Below are positions 9,394-18,700 of a stretch of 26,599 nucleotides of DNA, one piece after another. The stretch covers positions 1 through 26,599 of the forward strand of contig NKYR01000229.1 in assembly GCA_003184365.1 (NCBI GenBank), read 5' to 3'. Under the pieces are notes generated by a model. The model saw only the letters and a program-made list of their open reading frames with translations, was not told the DNA's origin and searched no databases. Source of the stretch: Evernia prunastri (lineage: Eukaryota; Ascomycota; Lecanoromycetes; Lecanorales; Parmeliaceae). Position 1 is the stretch's first letter, and every line of letters begins with the position of its first letter. The position numbers and the translations under genes are program-made.

Positions 9394-9525
9394 TGTTGGA
9401 AAATGTGGCAAACAGCCCGGTGATACTAGTGGCTTGGCAAGCGCACAAACATGTATTCTACTTTCTCCTTCATAGTTGCTCCTCAGTCCACTTGATGATA
9501 GGTACATCATCCCATATTCCCAACA
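9394..9525 (+). repeat. 3' LTR of the gag-only element
   Basis: 132 bp, preceded by the purine tract GAGGGGGAG and followed by the CACTT target duplication. Confidence 0.93.
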
Positions 9526-9798
9526 CACTTAATACTAACTTTATCAAATACTAATATTTTTCAAGAATTTAAATTTCTAATTAGAGAATCTATACTAAAT
9601 TAATATATTTTTTATTTAGAATCTAAATATAATATATATATACTCTAAGGAATAAAAAGTTAATAAAGAATTAAACACCCATGAGATGGGTATTACGGTA
9701 CGACCGGTGTTATAAAAATCTATGGATATCCATTATATCCATGGCTGTCATATCATTGCCATGGATATCGATACCCCATGAGGAGCATGCAACATATA

Positions 9799-10455
9799 TG
9801 GGAAACGAAGATGTGGGTTAAAGGACCGTGCGCCAGCTTCTATTTAGATAGCAGCTGGCCCTGCCCCAGCTTGATTCCTTGTCTTTCGTCTTGGCCTTTC
9901 ACCTACGTACAATGTAGCCAAGTAATAATGCAAATCCTTCGCCATTACCTCGTTCCTTGACATTACGAAAGACCTTAACATCTGATAGTGCTTCCCAGCA
10001 CTATAAAACCTCGTTACCATGGGAGACCAGCCTCCCGACCTCGATACCGACCGCGTGCGAGCTTTCCTCGCCGAAGTAACTCAGAACCCCGCCAGCTTCC
10101 TATTTAATTTTGGATACTGATACAAGTGCCTTCATCTGGTCAAGCGTGAGCTAATTACTCGGCTTGGCAGCTGTCGGACTCTTGCTTCGTCTCCCCATGA
10201 TGCTGCTGCTGCTTGAAGGGTGTTGGCGTATTCTCCACCTTATTAATAGTTGATAGTTGTGATAGGTGTAGAATGATTTTCGGCTAAATACTTTAGTCCC
10301 GGGACTGTAGAATGTTCTAGAAGCGGACTGTTCCGTAGAATAGAATACATGGGCGACTGCGGCCGACCGAAACCAAGTGGGGCGAAGCTCTCGATGCCCC
10401 AACTTAGCCCAGCTGCCCGCTTTATTTACTCTGCATCTTGTATGTTTCGGTCAGA
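9799..10455. other. Transposon-derived spacer upstream of the patatin-NB-ARC gene
   Basis: No complete gene. At 10019-10120 a 33-codon frame begins MGDQPPDLDTDRVRAFLAEV and stops. This resembles the start of a fungal Gypsy Gag, preceded by a TATAA-like CACTATAAAA. A short CTG run sits at about 10201. From about 10300 the sequence reads like retrotransposon LTR debris. The promoter of the gene at 10456 must lie in or beyond this material. Confidence 0.4.
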
Positions 10456-13021
10456 ATGGATGAGCCATTGAAACTGTTGACTTTCGGTGTGTAACTGCGC
10501 GTTGTCTTGATTTTCCGTGTTGACTAGCTTGTAGATGGTGGGGGGATCCGGGGCGTTTCCATGCTTCTCATATTGGACGAAATCATGAAACGGATACAAC
10601 ACGATCAGAGCCTTACAAATCTACCCCGGCCCTGCGATTATTTCCATATCATCGGAGGTACCAGTACAGGCGGGTAAGGCGCTTCCTCGATTGCGTCGAA
10701 CGAGGAATACCGTACTCATTGTATGCAGCCTTATTGCCTTGATGCTGGGTCGCTTGCAAATGACGACAAAAGATGCATTGAGAGCATACAATGAAATTGC
10801 AGGAGCAGTGTTTTGTAAAGCAAATCAAAAGTGGTCCTTCCAGGATGGAGCCTTCAAAGCAACCACGTTGGAGAAACGGATCCAAGACTTGGTGGCAGCA
10901 AAAGAGCTAGGGGATTACATACTGCGGGAGAATGGCGAAGCGAAGTTCGCAAAGACTTTTGTGTGCGCAGTTCCAGCAGCAAACATGGCTCACCCACGGC
11001 TGTTCAGATCATACGTTGTGCGGGAAAACGCGAGCACCAACTGCAAGATCTGGGAAGCCGCGCGAGCGACCACAGCCGCACCAACCTTCTTCAAACGGAT
11101 GACGATTGTGGACGATGGGGGAGCGCAGGAGGACTTTTTGGACGGCGGACTGTTGCTCAACAATCCTGTCCAGCTGGCGCTTGGTGAAGCTTTGACGGTC
11201 TTTGGAGGCGCGTCGAAGCTTGGGTGTTTGATCAGCATTGGCACCGGTCATCCTGGTACGATCGGTCTATCTCAGCCAGACGCCTTTCAAAGAATACTCC
11301 CTACAGACATGGTTGGAGTACTCAAAGGGATTGCAACAGACTGTGAACAAACCGCTCATGAAATGGCAGAACGGTTTCGGCAATCCCCGAACCGTTATTT
11401 TCGGTTCAACGTGAATCATGGGGTCGGCAATATCTCCCTAGAAGAATGGAAGAAAATGAATGAAGTACAAGTTCATACCAAAGCCTATATGCAAGATGTG
11501 GTGGTCTCGAGCTCCATCAACAAAGTGGTAGAAATTATTTGTCGAGTAAGTGAGCTTCAACAATCGGAAGTATCACTGCAGTCAATATGTCAGTCGTGAT
11601 TCAAAATGAGAAGATGTATTCATCTCTTTTGACGCTGCTTCGATCTTACTTGCTTTGTGAGAGACTGATTCCGACACAGGCCGAGTTGTTCCAAAATCGG
11701 CAACGGAGCCTACGCCTGGTGTACCAGTGAAACATCAATCGCTATCTAGCAGTCTTTTCACAGGACGGGAAGACTTTTTACGAGCATTGAAGGAATATTT
11801 CACCGATCAAGGCCCTGGACAGCATTTACGACGCGAATACCTGCTGTATGGAATGGGAGGTGCGGGTAAATCGCAAATTGCTTCAAGGTTTACCGAGAAG
11901 TGTCGACGAAGGTCAGTATAACTTTTATTGTTCGATGTGACTACTAATCAATTTAAAACAGATATGAGAGTGTGTTTTGGATGGACGCGACTAATAGAAA
12001 CACTCTGGAGCAAAGCTACAAGAACATTGCTTTGAAAATTGGAACAGTTACAGACCCGAATTGTTCCTTGGAAGTCGCTCTACGAGAGTTAGAAAATTAC
12101 AAAAGTAATTGGCTTCTCTTGTTTGATGGAGCCGATGATCTCGAGGACATCTCAGGACTTTGGCCTCCTGGCATTCACGGTGATATACTCTATACGAGCA
12201 GAAACCGAATGTTAAGGAGACTTGTTGGATCTCAAATGCGGTGCGTTTCGGAAATGAACGAGAATGAAGCATCAGAACTTCTTCTCAAATCCGCGCGTCT
12301 CAATGTGTCAGTGAAGAGCTTCAAGAAACAAGCGTCAGACATTGTTACCAATCTCGGATGTCTTGCCCTTGCAGTTGATCAAGCAGGAGCGTACATAGCG
12401 AGCGGTGAATGCTATATTGATGACTTCTTAAACACCTTCAATGCACATCGTCAGCATTTGCTGCGAAATGAAGCGTACAAAGGGGCTTCAGGGTATGATC
12501 GAGCGGTTTATGCTACGTGGGACTTATCATACGCTGCAATTGCCAGACAGGCCGGCTCAGCAGCAAATGAAGCCTTGCATCAGGGTCCAAAAACTGCACT
12601 ACAGATCCTACAGATACTTCCATTTTTTCACAATGAAAACATTATGGAAGAAATCTTTAAAGCTGCGGCGGAAAATCCCGGAGCAGAGTCTAATGCCGCA
12701 TATGAAGTAGCTGATCAATGCCCATCCGCCTTGTTTCGCCTTCGTTCAGATGGGACTTGGGAGACCCAAAATTTTCGTTTAGGTATTCGGACACTAATGT
12801 CCTTCTCATTAGTCGGACGAGACGACTTCAGATGTCATCTCTTCATGCACCGTCTAGTCCATTCGTGGTCCTTGGATCGTTTAACAGCAGTTGAGAAGAA
12901 CCGCTTCTGCAGTGAAGCTCGAGATATCCTTGCCAAATCCATTGCTTGGAGGTTCGCAACGAGTGACTATGCTTTCCGTCGAAACTTACTTCTCATATCA
13001 CTGCTCTCCATTGTCAGATGA
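10456..13021 (+). CDS. Patatin-like phospholipase-NB-ARC (fungal NLR-type) protein, C-terminally truncated
   Basis: Five exons: 10456-10486, 10535-10673, 10729-11549, 11680-11911 and 11962-13021. Splice phases are consistent, giving 760 residues. The patatin domain has the oxyanion-hole motif DGGGIRG (residues 11-17), the nucleophile elbow GGTSTGG with Ser54, and the catalytic-dyad DGG at Asp195. The NB-ARC domain has the P-loop GMGGAGKS (388-395), a Walker-B-like WLLLFDGADD, YTSRNRML, and the GLPLA-equivalent LGCLALAVDQAGAYI. In this architecture the NOD senses a ligand through C-terminal repeats and the lipase is the effector of a cell-death response. Here no TPR or other repeats follow. 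The protein stops at 13021 just after the winged-helix region, and homology-like sequence continues briefly in another frame from about 12985. The effector and NOD motifs are intact, but the gene is probably a 3'-truncated allele. Confidence 0.85.
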
Positions 13022-13736
13022 CTTTATCTTCAAATTCCACGAAAAGTCACGGATTAGCACATAATCCCTAGAATCAAGGATAGGGCACACGTAACCCCTG
13101 CGGGCAAACAAATAGAAACCGCTTACCAGGCGAGCCAGGATACCGTGGACGTGATGATTTGTAATACAGGGATTTTCTCTAATAGTAAGATAAGGTGGGG
13201 ACACGTTCCCTAGCTTTGATACGTCACGTTTATCGAACCCACAATACAGATCACCAAATGACTGGTCCAACTTCTCCAGTTATGTATGCTGGACTCACTA
13301 TGAAATTTGTTCATCTCTGAGCTTCTCCTTACTGAATGATGCATCCCATGCGCTGATGAGCTTCGTGTACCCTAATACTTTCAACCGTCACCACCCTAAC
13401 CCCCACCCTACTTAATCGCTTCAAGATGCTCATCCAACTATCGCTTGTGATTATACATCTGAAACAGTTCTTGGCACTTGCTTAGGTCGCTTTCAGGATG
13501 GTCATGTGGACTTGCGGTGAAAGCCTTGGCGTCGATCTGTTATCTGCCCTCGTTCCCACTAGCGGTGCAGTCAGATGCCTCCATCTCTAGAATGCTCAAA
13601 GATCAACTTCCCCGCCGCTCTACTTCCCTATTCCTCCCCCAGATTTTAGCTTTCACTATCTTAAACACTCTGTTTCTGGCCACATAAAACATTTTTCTAC
13701 TCTATTCTTCTAAAAATTCTTGGTCAGCCAGGGAAA
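13022..13736. other. Intergenic, nothing recognised
   Basis: A few residues of the out-of-frame continuation of the NLR gene are readable up to about 13070. After that no domain, RNA gene or repeat was seen. The last 250 bases are pyrimidine-rich, as in fungal promoters, and lead to the MYND gene. Confidence 0.5.
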
Positions 13737-14799
13737 ATGGCACCTGCGTGTGGAATATGCAACTCTGTCACGGCCCAGTTGTGTAAACAGTGCCGTTCAA
13801 CTGGCTACTGCTCCACTCACTGTCAGAAAATTGATTGGCCATCCCACAAGCTGCTATGTTCTCAGTACAGCCATAACAGTGAGCGACCATCCTCTTTGCA
13901 TCGACGAGCAATCCTTTTCCAAGATAGCAAGAAACAGCCCAAGTTCGTCTGGATTGCATGTAAAGAGACAGTAGAGGGTGGCCACAAATGGGAAGAACCT
14001 CAGAATGTCGACGACTATATGGGTCCAGAGCGCACTTTGATAGAGAGGACATCCTTTGACCATAACAAGCTACGCGGCCGTCCTTTGGAACATTCGATTG
14101 AAATCCACAACCGGAATGCATTCTCTTTAGACGGGTCTATTCCCAATCAAAGCATCATCGCAGCAACGCAAGGAGCAGTTCCACATGAATGGTGCGGCCC
14201 TGTCGTCGTGTTACGGAAGAATAGTCATTGCACCACCTACACTGGGTCGTTTGGTGACATGGATATGGAAGATTATCTTCATGTCGTCGATCATTTTAGG
14301 ACTTATTGTTGAATATCGGGGATCGCCAGGGTACATCAATGCAATTGTTTCTATCTTAATACAGAGCTACACTGATTCATGTGTATGCAGCATTGTTTAC
14401 GAGGAGAAGACTAGCTCAGAAGGCGCGGGCTTGACGCTAAAGGAACGAGAACACATGGCATGGTTATTCGATAAGCACGGCCAACGTTATCAATAACTAA
14501 TGAGTTATTTTCTATTAAATAATACCAGACCTGGGAGGACAGAACTTTTTTGATGTAAAGGAGCAGTTCTCCTGTAATGAGAATACAAAATATCAAAGTA
14601 CAGGTCATTTCCTGACATTGCAGCGTACAAAAATCAAGATCAAGGGAATGACCCAGGTGAAGAATACCCGGTCTCGGACACATCAGCCTCGGAGTCTAGC
14701 ATCAGCTCAAGTGAGGCCTCTACAGAACAGGAAAGCGAGCACTCATCGGTCCGGCTTAGAGCGAAAACGGCTCCATTATATCAGCATACGCAGTATTAG
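13737..14799 (+). CDS. MYND zinc-finger protein
   Basis: Proposed exons are 13737-14253, 14300-14485, 14529-14573 and 14624-14799, giving 307 residues with matching phases. The last intron has a CTGAC branch motif and the third an ACTAAT. The N terminus is a complete MYND finger: C5, C8, C16, C19, C25, C29, H37 and C41. MYND fingers bind proline-rich peptides in partner proteins. The remainder is a fungal-specific region ending in an acidic, Ser-rich tail (SDTSASESS...SSEAST). No SET or other enzymatic domain is visible. If the first intron is not removed, the frame stops early at 14312 (191 residues), so the MYND start is certain but the 3' exon structure is less so. Function beyond protein binding is unknown. 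Confidence 0.7.
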
Positions 14800-15353
14800 C
14801 TAAGGGAAACAGACCCTACGTTACCACCCGCCATAATCTCATACTATAAAAGTCGGAACTATCAGCCTCAACGTTCGCGGTTGTCATTGCTCAAACCGGA
14901 CTTGAAGCCGCCTAGTGGGACAGCGTCGTCGTACGAGAAATTCACTAATATCTGTTGATTTGACATTATAGACTCCATCAAGCTTAACGGAGCAATACTT
15001 TTAGGATTGTAAAAGTGGGAATACGAAGATATGGCAATTGATGTTACGAATTTCACCGTCAGCCTGGGCTTGGCATCCGAGGTCTCTCTCGCTTCCTTCT
15101 AAGAGAAAGAGGAGCAAACAATGGTTTCCACATGAACTGGTAGACCCATTTGCCTCAAAAAGCGTATTTCAGACAATTCAGTATGACAGTAATGAGATTC
15201 TAGCATTTCACATCATGAAAATGCGGAGTTGTCATAGAAATAACGTATGATATATACATTTTACTGATTTTCGGCGCTGTGCCCTAGCCCTAATCGTGCA
15301 CTTCTGGGTAAAGTGCACTTCCGGGTAGATACGAGTAACGTTGATCCGGCGGG
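14800..15353. other. Intergenic, small tandem repeat only
   Basis: No gene recognised. At 15296-15327 the unit GTGCACTTCYGGGTA occurs twice, 2 bp apart, 26 bp before the Copia element. The pre-insertion target is the GCGGG duplicated around that element. Confidence 0.5.
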
Positions 15354-15677
15354 TGTTGGAATGCAACCCCCAGCTAGTGTAATTAGCTTGCAGCCAAAAT
15401 GGAGCTACCTGCTGCTAGGGAAGAAACCGGAGGTCCAAGCACGGAATGTATGCGCTGGCACGCTATTGGAGGCTTGTGCAAGGGGTAGCCTCTCATGAGG
15501 CCTACATAACTGGCCTACACCCACCTGTGTAGACATTTTCCTTTGTGCATTATTCATGTTATTATTCGAGCCTGATCCTTCCGAATTAGGTATAGCGCCG
15601 AGGATTAGCCCTAGCCCTAAGCTATCAAATAGAGTGAACAATTGTCTCCTCCCAAATTTGCCTCTCATAAACCAACA
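15354..15677 (+). repeat. 5' LTR of the Copia element
   Basis: 324 bp, TGTTGG...CCAACA, no difference from 20639-20962 seen. It should contain promoter and polyadenylation signals. Confidence 0.96.
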
Positions 15678-15692
15678 GGTTATGAGCCCGGT
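15678..15692 (+). promoter_or_regulatory. Primer-binding site, half-tRNA-iMet type
   Basis: GGTTATGAGCCCGGT immediately follows the 5' LTR. The reverse complement contains GGGCTCATAACC, the anticodon stem-loop sequence of initiator tRNA-Met. This matches the hemivirus mode, in which the 5' half of a cleaved tRNA primes minus-strand synthesis. Confidence 0.85.
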
Positions 15693-15730
15693 CAGCCATT
15701 GACTGGGTATCACCACTTCCGCATACAGCT

Positions 15731-18700
15731 ATGAGTGAGCAACGCGAGACTGGTATGGATGCGCACCGCCGGAACAGCCATGGGAGTGCCGGCGACTTGC
15801 AAGAGACGGTTGAGGGAGGAGAAGGCGTGTCATTGACGGGAGGTAATAACCAGACAGCACCCGCTGATAGAGGATCAACAGCGACATCAAAAAGAGATCC
15901 GGTAGTGAAAAGAGAAGCGAGATCAGCTTCCCGTGGACCAATGAAGGCCATTCGTGAGGAGGACGACGAGTCGGACCACGAAGACGATGCTAGTGGGCCT
16001 AGTATTGACCTCACGAAGGAATTGCCTGCTTCGTTATTCGCCAAACCAGCAACGAGAATGCCTACCTTGAAGGCTACCAATTACCATGTTTGGGCCCAGG
16101 CACACGAACGTCTTTTCAAGTCACGAGGAATGATGGGCTGGATAGACGGCTATGTTCCAAAACCCGAAACAATGAGAGCAGCCACGAGGTGGCGACAAGT
16201 CAACACCTGGATGGTAATGGTGATTGTCAACAGTGTGGAAGAAGTGCAGACGACTCACTTGACGCATATCAAGGGTGCAAAAGAGGCCTGGGACGAACTT
16301 AAGAGGCTACACGGCGTGAGTGGAAAAGGGCGTCTCATGACCATGTTCACGAAGTTTATTAGCTACCAAAAGTCAGCCGATCAGACAGTTGATGCTATGG
16401 CCGCAGACCTCAGGATGAAACGCGACCAGATTATGGATGTGAGGCCTGAGCTGGTACTCACGGACGAGGTGTTAGCATTAGTCCTTGTCAATGCATGCAG
16501 GGGGTCTGAATACGATATGGCGAAATACGTGCTCGGAAGAGGAGATCTCCCTACACCACAGCAAGTTATCACGGAGCTCCGAAGCGTGGAACAGGACAAA
16601 TCGGCCAAGGATGCAGCATTGGCCGCTCGCCAGGGACGTGGCAATCGTCCTGGTATAACAGGAAGGACTGAAAGTGGAGGAAAAAAGGATTACAGCACAT
16701 ACCAGTGTCACAATTGTGGTGAGTATGGCCACGTGAAGCACCAGTGCACGAATCCACCGAAATCGGCTGGCACGGACACCGGAAATCAGGCAAATGCGGA
16801 GCCTAAAGGCAAGAAGGACGGCAAAGGAAAGCAAGCTGAGCATGCAAAGACCGCCGGTGAGGGTGGTCATGTGAGTGACGAGAGTGTAAGCGGTGACGAA
16901 TCACCACCGCGTGACAGCGCATGGATGGCCAGATCGAGGACCGGCAACGAGAGTGGTAGTGAGAGTCCACCTCATTACAGTGCATTGATGGCAAGGACGA
17001 GATACCCAGTCAAATCGCAAAGGCCGGATAGCACTGCTGATAGCAGGAGGTGGCTAATCGACTCAGGTGCAACTCGCCACATGACTCCGCACAAGGACTG
17101 GTTCGTTGATATGAAGCCTCACCATGGGATAGTCGAATTTGGCAATGACGACAAACTGCCTACAGTAGGAAGGGGGACGATCCATGTCGTACTTTCTGGG
17201 CGAACGCAAGTGATGCAGGACGTGTTGTATGTACCCGGCATGGGGTGCAATTTGCTGTCGATAATAGCACTGGACAGAAAAGGCTTTGAGACGAGATTCA
17301 GAGACCGAAGCGTCAAGATCATCAGCACGACCACCAACCAAGTGGTAGCAAGAGGCGGAGTGTGCAACGGCCTATACCAGTTGACGGAATCGATTTCAGA
17401 CAAGGCGTTCGTCACCGGCGAAGGGCCCTCGGACGATGCTTCAAAGGCCACGAAGGAAGGAAAGGAAATGGATACATTCAGAAGGATGCATGAACGACTC
17501 GGCCACCCGGGTGTACACCGCTTGAAAGACCTAGATCTCTTTGCAGAGGGAGTGGAAGTGGCCACAGCACCGGCGCACTTTCAGTGCAATGTATGTGACC
17601 AGAGTAAGATGTCGCAAACGATCAACAGACATCCTCACACGAAGGAGACCAGGCCGGGTGCAAGGTTCCAGGCCGACTTCTGGGGACCGTACCCCATCGG
17701 TAGTATCATCCATGGATGCAGGTGGTTTGGTTCGGTGATTGATGAGGCCACAGACTGGTCGTCAGTGGAACCGATCCCTGACAAGAAAGGCATAGGCAAG
17801 TTTCTGCTGACAGTGATACTCGCTGTCGACAAAGAGAGTACGAGGGATAGGAAGGATCTGAGCACTGCACCGGTAGTGGTGGTAAGGACTGACAACGCGT
17901 TGGAATACACTGCATTGAAGGATGAGTTGAAACTCCATGGTATCACCCTCGAAACCACGTCTACTTACACGCACTACCAAATCGGGATCGCGGAACGATT
18001 CAACAGAACGATTGGCAATATCATGAGGACTATGCTCAGTCAGTCAGGACTGCCCATGAGCTTCTGGTCAGAAGCATGCCTGTATGGAAACCACCTTAAG
18101 AACCGGCTACCGCATGGTGCGAGAGGAAATACGTCAGCGTATGAGAAGAAGCACCTGAAGAAGCCAGATCTCAGCAAGGAGAGGACGTTTGGGTGCGTGT
18201 GCTTGGTGTATATACCAAAGGAACTAAGAGAGAGCAAGCTGCACCCCCGTGGCTACGAGGGAATCTACCTTGGCTACCTCTCATCGTCGCAATACCGTGT
18301 GTACGATCCACGAAAGAATCGCTTGGTGTTTCCGACTTCGGTGAAGTTTTATGAGGACCGGAAGGGAGTCGATTTGCTGAATCAACTGGATTTCCCTCAG
18401 TCATACAACACCCTCCGAGCAGACGTCGACCTCCTACCACCAAGGGTGGCCGACGGTACCCAGGACGCGTCGCCTAGTGAGTATAATGATGTATCAAGCG
18501 ACGACGGTGATGCGGACGGGGGCACGAGGCCTGAGGCGGCCACGTCGTCGCCGTCAGGAAATGCACAAAATGAGGACACCGGGGATCCTCAAGCAGAGGG
18601 AGAACTCTCCAGGGGATCTCCTCCCGCTGCCACCGAGTTGAGCGGAAGCACACCCAACTCAGCCGGCGCCGCGCTGCCACCGGCCAACGAGGCAGGAGAA

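Larger units (their letters stand above)
7448..9525 (+). mobile_element. Complete gag-only LTR retrotransposon (TR-GAG-like)
   Basis: 2078 bp, bounded by two apparently identical 132-bp LTRs that begin TGTTGG and end CCAACA, flanked by the 5-bp target duplication CACTT (7443-7447 and 9526-9530). Inside are a primer-binding site next to the 5' LTR, one 397-codon Gag frame, and a purine tract before the 3' LTR. There is no room for protease, integrase, reverse transcriptase or RNase H, and no trace of them. It must be mobilised in trans. Identical LTRs indicate recent insertion, here into the right arm of the foldback element. Confidence 0.93.
7048..9794. mobile_element. Foldback DNA element with about 320-bp inverted arms, split by a nested LTR retrotransposon
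   Basis: The left arm runs from TGTTGCATG (7048) to about 7370. The right arm is its reverse complement, in two pieces: about 7383-7447 and 9531-9794, ending CATGCAACA. Without the insertion the element is about 664 bp. The core 7140-7303 matches 9528-9690 with only two transitions, while the outer 60-70 bp of the arms have diverged. The flanking TATA (7044-7047 and 9795-9798) is a candidate target duplication, although TA-rich ends make its length ambiguous. The core is very AT-rich and the centre GC-rich, with an A-rich loop. No transposase is encoded, so it is non-autonomous; superfamily not assigned. Confidence 0.85.

Noticed and set aside
10196..10216. Short CTG trinucleotide run
   Set aside because: Only four or so units in non-coding debris; no evidence of function or of a coding glutamine/leucine tract.
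13478..13687. Possible tRNA-like segment and a 69-codon frame upstream of the MYND gene
   Set aside because: No GGTTCRA box B or cloverleaf could be drawn, and the frame has no recognisable domain. It is most likely promoter and leader DNA.
14308..14364. Alternative intron 14308-14364 in the MYND gene
   Set aside because: Its phases do not match (phase 1 donor, phase 0 acceptor). The intron 14254-14299 joins both sides in frame.
15560..15625. CCCTAGCCCTAA-like string in the Copia LTR (also near 15282) suggesting telomeric repeats
   Set aside because: Only one or two irregular units, and the string lies inside both LTR copies. It is part of the retrotransposon, not a telomere.
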